From Kocuria marina (GTDB taxonomy: Bacteria > Actinomycetota > Actinomycetes > Actinomycetales > Micrococcaceae): a stretch of DNA of 64,000 bases. The stretch's first letter is position 1; each line of letters opens with the position of its first letter. Positions 19,626-29,293 of this stretch are shown piece by piece. Location of the stretch: the NCBI GenBank assembly GCA_014652975.1, contig BMZV01000003.1, positions 62,001 through 126,000 on the forward strand, read 5' to 3'. Position numbers and translations under genes: made by a program. The notes under the pieces were generated by a model, which saw only the letters and a program-made list of their open reading frames with translations, did no database searches and was not told the origin of the DNA.

Positions 19626-19629
19626 CGGG

Positions 19630-20085
19630 TCAGTCCCGCGACCGGCTCTCGGGGGCTTCGTCATCCGCGTCGGACGTGCGGTAGGCGTCCTCCCCCGCGG
19701 CGTACTGAGCACCCTGGGCCTGTTCAGCCACCTGGGCGTCCTTCTCACGCGCGGTGCGCAGCAGCGACTCGAGACGTGCGGCGTCCGCGGGGATCTCGTC
19801 CGCGACGAAGGTGAGCGTGGGGGTCAGGCGAGCGGTGATGTTCTTCCCGACCTCGGAGCGCAGGATGCCCTTGGCGGACTCCAGGGCCCGCGCGGTGTCC
19901 TGCCGCTGGGTCTCATCCCCGTAGACGGTGTAGTACACGGTGGCGTGCTGCAGGTCGTTGGTGACCCGCGCGTCCGTGACGGTCACGAAACCCACCCGGG
20001 GGTCCTTGATCCTGCGTTCGAGCGCCTGGGCCACGATCACCTTGATGCGATCGGCCAGTCGAGCGGCGCGGGCGGCGTCGGCCAT
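19630..20085 (-). CDS. rbfA: 30S ribosome-binding factor RbfA
   Basis: Late-stage 30S maturation and cold-adaptation factor with a KH-like fold. The 151 residues include RIKVIVAQALERRIKDPRVGFVTVTDARVTND and the VYYTVYG strand, followed by a variable acidic tail. The ATG at 20085 has a GAGGAG ribosome binding site; a longer frame to 20178 has none. It follows infB after 218 bp that contain three strong stem-loops, and precedes truB by 4 bp. Confidence 0.94.
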   Translation of the reverse strand: MADAARAARLADRIKVIVAQALERRIKDPRVGFVTVTDARVTNDLQHATVYYTVYGDETQRQDTARALESAKGILRSEVGKNITARLTPTLTFVADEIPADAARLESLLRTAREKDAQVAEQAQGAQYAAGEDAYRTSDADDEAPESRSRD

Positions 20086-20162
20086 GGTGGTACTCCTCGT
20101 GTCCGGGCAACGCCGGGGCGTTGCACTGTGCGGGGGTGGTGCGCCGTGACGCGCCACCCGGT

Positions 20163-20190
20163 GCGATCCGCCCATCACGGAACGGATCGC
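20163..20190 (-). terminator. Third stem-loop between infB and rbfA
   Basis: GCGATCCG (20163-20170) pairs perfectly with CGGATCGC (20183-20190) around a 12-nt loop. In transcription order it is the last of three hairpins after infB and lies 78 bp before the rbfA start. No T-run follows. Confidence 0.45.
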
Positions 20191-20200
20191 GGTGCGGGCG

Positions 20201-20240
20201 GGGTGCCCGCGTGATCCCCGTGGGAATCACACGGGCACCC
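20201..20240 (-). terminator. Second stem-loop between infB and rbfA
   Basis: GGGTGCCCGCGTGAT (20201-20215) pairs with ATCACACGGGCACCC (20226-20240), a 15-bp stem with one C/A mismatch and a 10-nt loop. It is a strong terminator-like or processing hairpin without a T-run. Confidence 0.6.
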
Positions 20241-20259
20241 GGACCCGCTGTCACATGGT

Positions 20260-20295
20260 CGCGGCCGGTGCGCTCGCGTGAGTGCACCGGCCGCG
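20260..20295 (-). terminator. First stem-loop after infB
   Basis: CGCGGCCGGTGC (20260-20271) pairs perfectly with GCACCGGCCGCG (20284-20295), a 12-bp GC-rich stem with a 12-nt loop, 8 bp past the infB stop. This is the strongest candidate for infB termination or 3' end protection. No T-run follows, which is usual in high-GC actinobacteria. Confidence 0.65.
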
Positions 20296-20303
20296 GGAAC
20301 CCG

Positions 20304-23222
20304 TCAGTCGCGCGGCTTCTCGCGCATCTCCCAGGTCTCGATGAGGTCGCCCTCGCGGATGTCGTTGAAGGAACCGAGTCCGATACCGCACTCGTAACCC
20401 TCGCGCACCTCGGTGGCGTCGTCCTTGAACCGGCGTAGCGAATCGATGGTGAGGTTGTCCTGCACCACGTTGCCGTCGCGCACCAGGCGGGCCTTGCCGT
20501 TGCGGCGCACCACACCCTTGGTGATGTACGCACCGGCGATGTTGCCCCACTTGGACGAGCGGAAGACCTCGCGGATCTCGGCGGTACCGAGCTCCACCTC
20601 CTCGTACTCCGGCTTGAGCATGCCCTTGAGCGCGCTCTCGACGTCGTCGATCGCGTTGTAGATCACGGAGTAGAACTTCATCTCCACGCCCTCGCGCTCG
20701 GCCAGGTCCGTCACGCGCTCGGCGGGACGGACGTTGAAGCCGATGATCACGGCGTTGTCCACCGTGGCCAGGTTGACGTCGTTCTGGGTGATCGCGCCCA
20801 CGCCGCGGTGGATGACCCGCAGCTGGACCTCTTCGCCCACGTCGATCTTGAGCAGCGAGTCCTCGAGCGCCTCCACGGCACCGGACACGTCACCCTTGAT
20901 GATGAGGTTGAGGGTGTCGATCTTGCCCTCGGCCACGGCCTCGTCGAAGGACTCGAGCGTGATCCGCTTGCGGCGCTTGGCGAGTTGGGCATTGCGGTCC
21001 GCGGCCTCACGCTTCTCGGCGATCTGACGCGCGGTGCGCTCCTCCTGGGTGGCCAGGAACGTGTCACCCGCGCGCGGCACGGAGGACAGACCCAGCACCT
21101 GCACCGGGCGGGACGGCAGCGCCGCCTCCACGGTGCGGCCCATCTCGTCGAACATGGCACGCACGCGACCGTACGCGGCACCGGCCACGATCGAATCGCC
21201 CACGGTGAGCGTGCCGGACTGGACCAGCACGGTGCACACCGCGCCGCGGCCCTTGTCCAGGTTGGCTTCGATGGCGACGCCGCGGGCGTTCTTGTCCGGG
21301 TTCGCCTGCAGTTCCAGAGCGCCGTCCGCCGTGAGCACGATGGCGTCCAGCAGGTCGTCGATGTGCAGGTTCTCACGGGCGGAGACGTCCACGAACATGG
21401 TGTCGCCGCCGTACTCCTCGGGCACCAGGCCGTACTCGGTGAGCTGACCGCGGATCTTCTCCGGGTTGGCGTCCGGCTTGTCGACCTTGTTCACGGCGAC
21501 CACGATCGGCACGTTCGCCGCCTGGGCGTGGTTGAGCGCCTCGACGGTCTGCGGCATCACGCCGTCGTCCGCGGCGACCACGAGCACGGCGATGTCCGTG
21601 ACCTGTGCACCACGGGCACGCATCGCGGTGAACGCCTCGTGACCCGGGGTGTCGATGAACGTGATGAGCCGTTCCTGACCGTCCACCTCGGTGGAGATCT
21701 GGTACGCACCGATGTGCTGGGTGATGCCGCCGGCCTCACCCTCGATCACCTTGGTGTTACGGATCGCGTCCAGCAGGCGGGTCTTACCGTGGTCCACGTG
21801 ACCCATGACGGTGACCACCGGCGGGCGCGGTGCCAGGACGTCCTCGCCCTCAGCCTCCAGTTCCGCCTCGAGGTCGATGTCGAAGGACTCGAGCAGCTCG
21901 CGCTCCTCGTCCTCCGGGGAGACCACCTGGATTTGGTAGCCGAGCTCGGCACCTAGCAGCTGGAAGGTGTCCTCGTCCAGGGACTGGGTCTGCGTGGCCA
22001 TCTCACCCAGGTGGATGAGCACGGTCACGAGCGACGCCGGGTTCGCGTTGATCTTCTCCGCGAAGTCCATGAGCGAGGCACCGCGGCGCAGCCGCACCAC
22101 AGTGCTGCCGTCGCCGTGGGGAACCGACACGCCGCCGACGGCGGGTGCGCTCATCTGCTCGAGCTCTTGGCGCTTCGCCCGCTTCGACTTGCGGTGCTTG
22201 CCGCGGGCACCACCGCGACCGAAGGCACCCTGCGTGCCACCGCGGCCACCGCGGCCGCGGAAACCACCGCCGCCACCGGTACCACCGCCGCCGGCGCCAC
22301 CACCGCGGCGGGGTCCCCCACCGGGTGCCGGGCGGCTACCGATCGGAGCCACACCCGTGGTGTGACCGGGCATCATGTTCGGCGAGGGGCGGGGTCCACC
22401 GGGACGGGGGCCGCCCTGACCCGTTCGCGGTGCACCCGTACGGGGCGCACCGGGACGCGGGCCACCCTGGCCCGCCTGAGCGGGACGGGGGCCACCCGGA
22501 CGGGGACCGCCGGGACGGGGTCCGCCCTGACCGGCATTGCTCGAACGCATCCCCTGCTGGGACGCGAACGGGTTGTTACCGGGACGCGGTGCTCCGGGCT
22601 TGGCCGAGCGCTGCTGGCCGGGGCGCGGCGCACGCTGACCACCGTCGGAACCGCGGCCCATGCCCTGCTGGGACGCGAACGGGTTGTTCCCCGGACGCGG
22701 TGCGGACTGACCCGGCTTGGCACTACCGGGCTTGGGGGCGTTGGCACGGGGGCCCGGGGTCGCCGCACTGCGCGGCGTGGCCGAGTCGGAGGCAGCTGGC
22801 TTGGAGGCAGCGGGCTTCGCGACCGGGGTCTCGGAGGCCTGGGGCTCGGACGCCGACTTCGCGGGGGCCTTGGGGGCACCCGGGGTCGGCGCGGCGGATC
22901 CGGCAGCGGGCTTGGCCGCGGCGTCGGAACCGGCGGGCTTGGACTGGACCCTGCCCCCGGGCTTGGGCGCGGAGGACTTCTCCGCGGGCTTCCTGGCGCC
23001 CTGCTGCGCGGGCTTGCCGGAGTTGCCCCCGGCGGAGTTCTTGGACTGCGCGGCGGAATCGCCACCGGCGGGGTACGCCGAACGCAGCTTCTTGGCCACG
23101 GGCGGTTCCACCGTGGAGGACGCTCCGCGAACGAATTCGCCGAGTTCCTGAAGTTTGGAAATAGCTTCCTTGGACGTGATTCCGAGCTCTTTCGCGAGCT
23201 CGTGGACACGGGGCTTGGCCAC
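20304..23222 (-). CDS. infB: Translation initiation factor IF-2
   Basis: GTPase that brings initiator tRNA to the ribosome. The 972 residues begin with the IF2_N helix ([20 protein letters not shown]), then a long Pro/Gly/Arg/Ala-rich region (about 50-350), a second IF2_N-like segment and the G domain. That domain shows GHVDHGKT near 472, DTPGHEAF near 520 and NKVD near 577, followed by the C1/C2 domains. The run [10 protein letters not shown] occurs twice in the linker. GTG start at 23222 with AGGAGA upstream. It follows ylxR after 116 bp holding a hairpin. Confidence 0.97.
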   Translation of the reverse strand: MAKPRVHELAKELGITSKEAISKLQELGEFVRGASSTVEPPVAKKLRSAYPAGGDSAAQSKNSAGGNSGKPAQQGARKPAEKSSAPKPGGRVQSKPAGSDAAAKPAAGSAAPTPGAPKAPAKSASEPQASETPVAKPAASKPAASDSATPRSAATPGPRANAPKPGSAKPGQSAPRPGNNPFASQQGMGRGSDGGQRAPRPGQQRSAKPGAPRPGNNPFASQQGMRSSNAGQGGPRPGGPRPGGPRPAQAGQGGPRPGAPRTGAPRTGQGGPRPGGPRPSPNMMPGHTTGVAPIGSRPAPGGGPRRGGGAGGGGTGGGGGFRGRGGRGGTQGAFGRGGARGKHRKSKRAKRQELEQMSAPAVGGVSVPHGDGSTVVRLRRGASLMDFAEKINANPASLVTVLIHLGEMATQTQSLDEDTFQLLGAELGYQIQVVSPEDEERELLESFDIDLEAELEAEGEDVLAPRPPVVTVMGHVDHGKTRLLDAIRNTKVIEGEAGGITQHIGAYQISTEVDGQERLITFIDTPGHEAFTAMRARGAQVTDIAVLVVAADDGVMPQTVEALNHAQAANVPIVVAVNKVDKPDANPEKIRGQLTEYGLVPEEYGGDTMFVDVSARENLHIDDLLDAIVLTADGALELQANPDKNARGVAIEANLDKGRGAVCTVLVQSGTLTVGDSIVAGAAYGRVRAMFDEMGRTVEAALPSRPVQVLGLSSVPRAGDTFLATQEERTARQIAEKREAADRNAQLAKRRKRITLESFDEAVAEGKIDTLNLIIKGDVSGAVEALEDSLLKIDVGEEVQLRVIHRGVGAITQNDVNLATVDNAVIIGFNVRPAERVTDLAEREGVEMKFYSVIYNAIDDVESALKGMLKPEYEEVELGTAEIREVFRSSKWGNIAGAYITKGVVRRNGKARLVRDGNVVQDNLTIDSLRRFKDDATEVREGYECGIGLGSFNDIREGDLIETWEMREKPRD

Positions 23223-23281
23223 TGTTCTCCTGTCTCGGTCCGCACCGAAACAGGTACGAACCGCTTATTTTCCGTTGACGT

Positions 23282-23315
23282 GGCCACCGGACGCACACGT
23301 GCGTCCCGCGTGGCC
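23282..23315 (-). terminator. Stem-loop between ylxR and infB
   Basis: GGCCAC (23282-23287) and GGACGCA (23289-23295) pair with TGCGTCC (23300-23306) and GTGGCC (23310-23315). A 4-nt loop closes a 13-bp stem broken by a small internal loop. It lies in the infB leader, 60 bp before its start, so it could attenuate or be a processing site; there is no T-run. Confidence 0.5.
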
Positions 23316-23338
23316 GCGGGTTGAGTACTCGAAGGCAC

Positions 23339-23671
23339 TCATCGGCCGGCACTCATCGGTTTTCCATGGGCTTCTGACTCGCTTTCCTGGTGTTCGTCCT
23401 CCTGCACCGACAGGAGGACGCGCAGCTGTTGCTCGAGGTCGTCCGTGGTCACGGCGGTACGGAACGAGCGATGGAACGCCCGTTTGCGCACCGCGGTGGC
23501 AACGCACTGCCGGGTGGCGTGCACCCAGGCTCCTCGGCCTCCCGCTCGGCGGTGAAGATCCGCCACGACCCGGGGGCCCTGCGGTGTGTCCTCCATCGTC
23601 ACGCGGACGAGTTGATCAGGGGGGCTCACCTCTCGGCACCCCACACAGGTACGAAGACTGTTGACGCTCAT
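23339..23671 (-). CDS. ylxR: YlxR family RNA-binding protein (DUF448)
   Basis: Small protein of the nusA-infB operon. The 110 residues show the family signature RTCVGCR (residues 7-13) and GRGAWVH (45-51), plus an acidic C-terminal extension. In other bacteria YlxR proteins bind nucleic acid and affect transcription or RNase P; the role here is inferred from family only. It starts at 23671, 125 bp after the nusA stop, and precedes infB, the universal order. Confidence 0.92.
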   Translation of the reverse strand: MSVNSLRTCVGCREVSPPDQLVRVTMEDTPQGPRVVADLHRRAGGRGAWVHATRQCVATAVRKRAFHRSFRTAVTTDDLEQQLRVLLSVQEDEHQESESEAHGKPMSAGR

Positions 23672-23796
23672 CCCCGCTCCTCATGACCCGTCGTCCGGTT
23701 TTCAGGCGGCACGGAACCGCGCGGAAGGACGATGGTCGACCTGATCAGAGCAAAGTCTAGCGCGCCGCGCGGGATTCCCCCGAATCCTGGGGGTGT

Positions 23797-24774
23797 TCAG
23801 CGATCCGTCGCGCGGGATTCGGGGACGATGTCGATGCGCCACCCCGTGAGCCGCGCGGCCAGGCGGGCGTTCTGCCCCTCCTTGCCGATCGCGAGGGACA
23901 GCTGGGCGTCCGGGACGACGGCGCGCGCGGAGCGGGCACCCTCGTCCAGCACGTTCACCCGGGACACCCGCGCCGGGGACAGGGCGTTGCCAATGAACCG
24001 GGCGGGATCGTCCGAGTAGTCGATGATGTCGATCTTCTCGTCTCCGAGCTCGTTCATCACCGCGCGCACGCGCGAACCCATGTCACCGATGCACGCACCC
24101 TTGGCGTTGGCCCCGGGGCGCTTGGCGGCCACGGCCATCTTGGTGCGGTGCCCGGCCTCGCGCGCCAGGGTCACGATCTCCACGGAACCGTCCGCGATCT
24201 CGGGGACCTCCATCTCGAACAGTCGGCGCACCAGATCCGGGTGGGAGCGGGACAGCGTGATGGACGGGCCCTTGAACCCGCGCTTGGCCTCCACGACGAA
24301 CGCGCGGATCCGCTGACCGTGCTCGTAGCGCTCCCCGGGGACCTGCTCGTGCGGCGGCAGCAGTCCCTCCACGGTGCCCAGGTTCACCTGGACCATCTTG
24401 GGGTTGTTGCCCTGCTGGATCTGACCGGAGACGAGTTCCCCCTCGCGGCCCTTGAAGTGACCCAGGACGTTGTCGTCCTCGACGTCGCGCAGTTTCTGCA
24501 GGATGACCTGGCGCGCGGTCGCGGCGGCGATACGACCGAAACCGGACGGGGTGTCGTCGAACTCGCCCACCCGCTCGTCGTTCTCGTCCAGCTCGGGAGC
24601 CCAGATGGTCACGTGTCCACTGCGACGCTCGACCTCGGCGCGGGCGCCGTTGATGGCCCCCGGCGAGCGCATGTACGCGAGCAGCAGGGCCTGTTCGATC
24701 GTGGGGATCAGCACGTCCACGGGGATGTCGCGCTCGCGTTCCAGCAAGCGCAGGGTGCTCATGTCGATGTCCAT
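23797..24774 (-). CDS. nusA: Transcription termination/antitermination protein NusA
   Basis: Binds RNA polymerase and nascent RNA to control pausing and termination. The 325 residues give the short actinobacterial form: N-terminal polymerase-binding domain (about 1-125), S1 domain (about 130-200), then two KH domains with [18 protein letters not shown] and [20 protein letters not shown]. There is no acidic C-terminal repeat. The ATG at 24774 is used; MDIDMSTL also has a start four codons in (24762). The 146 bp between rimP and nusA contain a stem-loop. Confidence 0.95.
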   Translation of the reverse strand: MDIDMSTLRLLERERDIPVDVLIPTIEQALLLAYMRSPGAINGARAEVERRSGHVTIWAPELDENDERVGEFDDTPSGFGRIAAATARQVILQKLRDVEDDNVLGHFKGREGELVSGQIQQGNNPKMVQVNLGTVEGLLPPHEQVPGERYEHGQRIRAFVVEAKRGFKGPSITLSRSHPDLVRRLFEMEVPEIADGSVEIVTLAREAGHRTKMAVAAKRPGANAKGACIGDMGSRVRAVMNELGDEKIDIIDYSDDPARFIGNALSPARVSRVNVLDEGARSARAVVPDAQLSLAIGKEGQNARLAARLTGWRIDIVPESRATDR

Positions 24775-24836
24775 GTGTCCGGCCTTCCTTCACACCACGC
24801 GGGGGTTCCGCACCGTATTCGGAGCCGGGAACCAAA

Positions 24837-24867
24837 CAGCGCGCCGCACACGGGGTGCGGAGCGCTG
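24837..24867 (-). terminator. Stem-loop between rimP and nusA
   Basis: CAGCGC (24837-24842) and CCGCAC (24844-24849) pair with GTGCGG (24855-24860) and GCGCTG (24862-24867), with one G/A mismatch and a 5-nt loop. It lies in the nusA leader and may attenuate transcription or separate rimP from nusA messages. Confidence 0.5.
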
Positions 24868-24920
24868 CTGCATGGGTCTGTCTCGTGTTCTTCCGGCTAT
24901 CGTACATCCCCGCGGGGACG

Positions 24921-25412
24921 TCAGATCTCCACCTCCACCTTGGCACCGCGCACGTCCGCGTAGGCCACGCGCTCGGGGTCCAGGTACTTCACCGGCATTC
25001 CCTTCTTGGGTTGGTGCCAGCGCTGGACCACGGCGTGGTCCTCGTGCGCCTCGAGCAGCCGCGCCGAGTAGCGCTCCCCCTCCGCGGGCCGGATCCGCAC
25101 GAAGTGACCCACGCTGCGCCGCCAATGCCGCGGCGTCTCCAGGTCGCGTGTGGCCCCCGGCGAGGAGACCTCGAGTTCATACGGCGGGCCGGGCACGGGG
25201 TCGTCGCGGTCCAGGGCGTCGGAGACCTGCCGCGCCACCTCCGCCACGCGGTCCAGGCTCAGAGAGTCCGTACCGTCCGGCAGGTCCACGAGCACGCGCA
25301 GCATCCGGTTCCCGCCCTGGCCCGTGAACTCGCACTGCTCCAGGAAGAGCCCGGCGGCCTCGACCACCGGTTCCACGCTCGCGCGGATGCGCGTCTCGTC
25401 CACTGTCGTCAT
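24921..25412 (-). CDS. rimP: Ribosome maturation factor RimP
   Basis: 30S assembly factor. The 163 residues contain the N-terminal alpha/beta domain with LVDLPDGTDSLSLDRVAEVARQVSDALD and the hinge PYELEVSSPGATRDLETPRHWRR, then the SH3-like C-terminal domain. The ATG at 25412 has an AAGGAGG ribosome binding site. It is the first gene of the rimP-nusA-ylxR-infB-rbfA-truB run and is transcribed away from the plus-strand gene at 25509, so the rimP promoter lies within about 100 bp. Confidence 0.94.
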   Translation of the reverse strand: MTTVDETRIRASVEPVVEAAGLFLEQCEFTGQGGNRMLRVLVDLPDGTDSLSLDRVAEVARQVSDALDRDDPVPGPPYELEVSSPGATRDLETPRHWRRSVGHFVRIRPAEGERYSARLLEAHEDHAVVQRWHQPKKGMPVKYLDPERVAYADVRGAKVEVEI

Positions 25413-25508
25413 GTCCGTCCTCCTTGTGCGGCTCGCGGCGTCACCGCGCCGCGTTCGTCCTGCGTGCTGCTCCCTATCATGGAACAGACCCGTCCCCCGG
25501 AGGAATTC

Positions 25509-26519
25509 GTGAGTTCTCGCCCGACCGCACCCCCCGCCAGCGCCTGGCGCGTCCTGGCCGTGGCGCTCACCCTGGTCCTGGTGCTCGTGCTCGCCGCGGG
25601 TTTGTGGGCTCGTTGGCGTTCGTTGTCCGACGACGACGCCGCACGCCTCGGCGCGCGCGCGACCGTCGCCTCCGTGCGCACGGGCCTGCGCCCCGATCCC
25701 TCGGTCCTTCCCGACGCCGTCCTGGCGGATCAGGAGGCCGCATTCGGCCCGGCGGCAACTCCCTCCCAGGCCCGCCACCTCGAGGCACGCGGTACCGGGG
25801 CCCCGCCGGGTTCACTGGCCGACGCCGCAGCATGGCTCGAGGACGTCGCCAGGACCTCGCCGAACGGGGAGCTGGCGGCCACCGCCGCGAGCGTCGCGGC
25901 GTCGTGGTGGGCGGCGGAGCCACCACCGGCTGGCGCGGACCCCACCGCACGCCGAACAGAAGAGAGCGAGGCGGGTTCGGGGGCCGGTTCCCCCGCAACG
26001 TCGGACGGATCCGCAGGGGAACGGGACGGTGACGGCCCTGTCAGCGGAGCGGCACCGAAAGTACCCACCGAGGAAGGGGACGGCGAGGACACCGACGACG
26101 ACGCGGCGTCGTCGTGCGAACCTGCGCAGCTCGCCGCGGTCACGGCCCTGGACCGTGCGCGGTTCACCGCCGAGGCGGCCGCTGCGCGGATCCCGGCCGA
26201 CGCCGCACAGAGGGGCACCATGGACGCGGTCACGGACACGCTCGATGCCACGCTGCGTGAGCCGGCGGTGACTCCGATGTTGTCGTGCGATCCCGCACCC
26301 GTCGCGGGCGGTCACGTCCTGCCCGCCGGCTTCGCGGAGGACCCCACCCGAGCGGTGGGCGGGACACTGCGCGAGGCGAGCGCCGCGCTCGTGTCCGCCG
26401 TGGGGGCGTCGTCGCCCGAGGACCGGGACTGGCTGCTCACGGGGCTGCTGGAGACGGCCGTCGCAGCGCAGCACCTGGACCCCGCACACCCGGTGCCCGC
26501 CCTGCTGGGGAGGGAATGA
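25509..26519 (+). CDS. Membrane-anchored Ala-rich protein of unknown function (possibly DUF4439-like)
   Basis: The 336-residue protein begins with a signal-anchor: a short polar leader, then the hydrophobic run LAVALTLVLVLVLAAGL. An extracytoplasmic Ala-rich region follows, split by an acidic low-complexity stretch (about 150-205). GTG at 25509 has GGAGG five nt upstream; an ATG at 25479 is in frame but poorly placed. In mycobacteria the rimP-proS interval holds Ala-rich DUF4439 (ferritin-like) genes; position and composition suggest a relative, but I cannot confirm the fold. Cysteines in SSCEPAQ and MLSCDPAP could form a disulfide. Confidence 0.65.
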   Translation: MSSRPTAPPASAWRVLAVALTLVLVLVLAAGLWARWRSLSDDDAARLGARATVASVRTGLRPDPSVLPDAVLADQEAAFGPAATPSQARHLEARGTGAPPGSLADAAAWLEDVARTSPNGELAATAASVAASWWAAEPPPAGADPTARRTEESEAGSGAGSPATSDGSAGERDGDGPVSGAAPKVPTEEGDGEDTDDDAASSCEPAQLAAVTALDRARFTAEAAAARIPADAAQRGTMDAVTDTLDATLREPAVTPMLSCDPAPVAGGHVLPAGFAEDPTRAVGGTLREASAALVSAVGASSPEDRDWLLTGLLETAVAAQHLDPAHPVPALLGRE

Positions 26520-26540
26520 CGCACGCAGCGCACGCGCCGG

Positions 26541-27347
26541 TCAGCGACCCGTGAGGATGTCCAACCCCAGCTTGGCGATCAACACCGTGACCACCGTGAA
26601 GAAGACCACGCGGATGAACGCGCTGCCCCGGGCCACCGCGGTGCGTGCGCCGAGGTAACCCCCGGCCATGTTGCTGAGCCCGAGCACGAGACCCAGCCCC
26701 CACAGGACGGAACCGTGCGCCGCGAAGACCGCGATGGCGCCGACGTTCGTGGCCAGGTTGACGATCTTGGCCTTCGCGCTCGCCGCGAGGAAGCTGTAGC
26801 CCAGTAACGATACGAGCCCGATGATCAGGAACGACCCCGTTCCCGGGCCCATGACGCCGTCGTAGAAACCGATCAGGGCGCCCAGCGCGACAGCCAGTCC
26901 GTAGTGCCGCGCGCCGGTGTGTCGCAGCGCGGTGAGCTGACCCATGGACGGCTTGGCCACCGTGAACACGAGCACGGCGATCAGCGCGAGCACGATGATC
27001 GGCTTGAACACCGCGGCCGGGAGTGTGGCGGCCACGGCCGCACCCGCCCCCGACGCGACGAGGGCCACGACGGCCATGGGCAGCGCGGTGCGCAGGTCCG
27101 CGTGGATACGACGGTAGAACGTCACCGCGGACGTGGTCGTGCCGAAGACCGAGCCCATCTTGTTCGTCGCGAGCGCCTGGACCGGTGTGATGCCCGGGAT
27201 CAGCAGCATCACGGGCAGTTGGAGCAACCCTCCACCGCCCACCACGGCGTCGATGAACCCCGCGGCGAAACCCGTGAGCACCAGCAGCACGACGAAGCCG
27301 GAGGCGGCGGAGTCCAGACCGGAGCCCGCGAGGGAGGACAGGTCCAT
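26541..27347 (-). CDS. TSUP family permease (TauE/SafE type)
   Basis: Inner-membrane protein of 268 residues with about eight hydrophobic segments and the family's two related halves. The N-terminal half has GFIDAVVGGGGLLQLPVML and LATNKMGSVFGT; the C-terminal half has GFYDGVMGPGTGSFLI and NLATNVGAI. The family exports or imports sulfur-containing and organic anions such as sulfite, sulfoacetate or taurine; the substrate here is not predictable. The start at 27347 is 21 bp past the proS stop, so the two are likely co-transcribed. It is convergent with the gene ending at 26519. Confidence 0.9.
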   Translation of the reverse strand: MDLSSLAGSGLDSAASGFVVLLVLTGFAAGFIDAVVGGGGLLQLPVMLLIPGITPVQALATNKMGSVFGTTTSAVTFYRRIHADLRTALPMAVVALVASGAGAAVAATLPAAVFKPIIVLALIAVLVFTVAKPSMGQLTALRHTGARHYGLAVALGALIGFYDGVMGPGTGSFLIIGLVSLLGYSFLAASAKAKIVNLATNVGAIAVFAAHGSVLWGLGLVLGLSNMAGGYLGARTAVARGSAFIRVVFFTVVTVLIAKLGLDILTGR

Positions 27348-27368
27348 GACGGAACACCCGGGCCGGGA

Positions 27369-29195
27369 CTACAGGGTGTCGTCCGCGGGGGTGTCCGATC
27401 CGCGCAGTTCGGCGGTGAGTTCGGCAACCACGTCATCGCGCGCGATGTCCCGGGACTGCCCGCTGCGCCGGTCCTTGAGCTCGAGCATCCCGTCCTTGAG
27501 CCCGCGGCCCACCACGAGCACGGTGGGTACGCCCAGCAGCTCGGCGTCGCCGAACTTCACACCCGGGGAGACCTTGGGACGATCGTCGAACAGGACGCTG
27601 ATCCCGGCGTCCTCGAGGTGCGCGACGATCTCCTCCGCGGCCTCGAGCACCTCCGTGCCCTTGCCCGTGGCCACCACGTGGACGTCCGCGGGGCTGAGGT
27701 CGCGCGGCCACAACAGGCCCTTGTCGTCGTGGTAGAACTCCGCCACAGCCGCGAGCGCGCGGGTCACGCCCACACCGTAGGAGCCCATGGTCACGGTCAC
27801 GAGTTTGCCGTTGCTGTCCAGCACCCTGAGCCCGAGGGCATCGGCGTACTTGCGCCCGAGCTGGAAGACGTGGCCCATCTCCATGCCACGCGCGATCTCG
27901 AGGGGCCCGGAACCGTCCGGTGCGGGGTCCCCGTCACGCACGGTGCAGGCCTCGAGGGTGCCGTCCCACGTGAAGTCGCGCTCGGCGACCAGGTGGTAGA
28001 CGTGGGTCTCGGCCACGTTCGCGCCGGTGATCCACGAGGTGCCCGGCACCACGCGGGGGTCCACGAAGTACGGGATGCCCGTGCGGGACTCGGAACCGAG
28101 CAGGGCGTCGTCGCGGCTCAGACCCGGACCGATGTAGCCCTTGACGAGTTCGGGCACGGCACGCAGCTCGTCCTCGGTCGCGGCGGCGACCTCGAGTTCA
28201 CCGCCCTGTCCGAGGGCCTCACCGATCCCGGCTTCCACGCGCTTGAGGTCCACGTCGCGGTCCCCGGGAACGCCCACGGCCACGAGCTGACGCTTACCAC
28301 CGGGCAACGAGACGGACAGCACGACGTTCTTGAGCGTGTCCGCGGCGGTCCACGGCTCGCCTTCGCGGGGGTGCAACTCGTTGGAGCGCTCCACAAGCGT
28401 CTCGATCGTGGGGCTCGCGGGGGTGCGGTGCACTTGGGCCGCAGGAGCGTCCGCGTAGTCGATCGGTTCCGGGACCACCGTCGTCACGGCTTCCACGTTC
28501 GCGGCGTAGCCTCCAGCCGAGCGCACGAAGGTGTCCTCACCCACGGACGAGGGGTGCATGAACTCCTCGGACCGGGATCCGCCCATGGCCCCCGAGGTCG
28601 CGGACACGGCCACGACCGGCAGGCCGAGGCGTTCGAAGATCCGCACGTACGCCGCGCGGTGCTTGGCGTAGGACTCGTCCAACCCCGCGTCGTCGATGTC
28701 GAACGAGTAGGAGTCCTTCATGATGAACTCCCGCCCGCGCAGCAGACCCGCGCGGGGGCGGGCTTCGTCCCGGTACTTGGTCTGGATCTGGTACAGCGAG
28801 ACCGGGAGGTCCTTGTAGGACGAGTAAAGATCCTTCACGAGCAGCGTGAACATCTCCTCGTGCGTGGGCGCGAGCAGGTAGTCCGCGCCCTTGCGGTCCT
28901 GCAGCCGGAAAAGGTTCTCACCGTACTCGGTCCAGCGGTTGGTGGCCTCGTAGGGTTCGCGCGGCAACAGCGCCGGGAAGTGCACCTCCTGGGCGCCGAT
29001 CGCGTTCATCTCCTCGCGCACGATCAGCTCGACCTTCCCCAGGACGTTCAGCCCCAGGGGCAACCACGTGTAGATCCCGGGCGCCGCGCGGCGGATGTAC
29101 CCGGCGCGCACCAGGAGCTTGTGGCTGTCCACGTCTGCGTCCACGGGGTCTTCGCGCAGCGTGCGCAGGAACAAGGAACTCAGGCGAAGGGGCAT
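27369..29195 (-). CDS. proS: Proline-tRNA ligase (bacterial type with editing domain)
   Basis: Charges tRNA-Pro. The 608 residues are of the long bacterial type: class II core with motif 2 ([27 protein letters not shown] region), an inserted YbaK-like editing domain (about 240-390) that clears mischarged Ala, motif 3 ([14 protein letters not shown]) and an anticodon-binding domain. ATG at 29195. The editing insert is complete, unlike short mitochondrial forms. It follows the GNAT gene by 98 bp on the same strand. Confidence 0.96.
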   Translation of the reverse strand: MPLRLSSLFLRTLREDPVDADVDSHKLLVRAGYIRRAAPGIYTWLPLGLNVLGKVELIVREEMNAIGAQEVHFPALLPREPYEATNRWTEYGENLFRLQDRKGADYLLAPTHEEMFTLLVKDLYSSYKDLPVSLYQIQTKYRDEARPRAGLLRGREFIMKDSYSFDIDDAGLDESYAKHRAAYVRIFERLGLPVVAVSATSGAMGGSRSEEFMHPSSVGEDTFVRSAGGYAANVEAVTTVVPEPIDYADAPAAQVHRTPASPTIETLVERSNELHPREGEPWTAADTLKNVVLSVSLPGGKRQLVAVGVPGDRDVDLKRVEAGIGEALGQGGELEVAAATEDELRAVPELVKGYIGPGLSRDDALLGSESRTGIPYFVDPRVVPGTSWITGANVAETHVYHLVAERDFTWDGTLEACTVRDGDPAPDGSGPLEIARGMEMGHVFQLGRKYADALGLRVLDSNGKLVTVTMGSYGVGVTRALAAVAEFYHDDKGLLWPRDLSPADVHVVATGKGTEVLEAAEEIVAHLEDAGISVLFDDRPKVSPGVKFGDAELLGVPTVLVVGRGLKDGMLELKDRRSGQSRDIARDDVVAELTAELRGSDTPADDTL

Positions 29196-29293
29196 GAAGG
29201 GATCCTATCCACCCGTGAAGGGAACGATCGAAGCGGCGGGTATCCCCGCGAGTCTATCGCTGCGCGGCACCGGCGCACGCCGGGCCCGGGGTC

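Noticed and set aside
22150-23100. Repetitive GC-rich tract in infB as a CRISPR or tandem-repeat locus
   Set aside because: The repeats are in frame and encode the usual Pro/Gly/Arg linker of actinobacterial IF-2; no regular spacer pattern.
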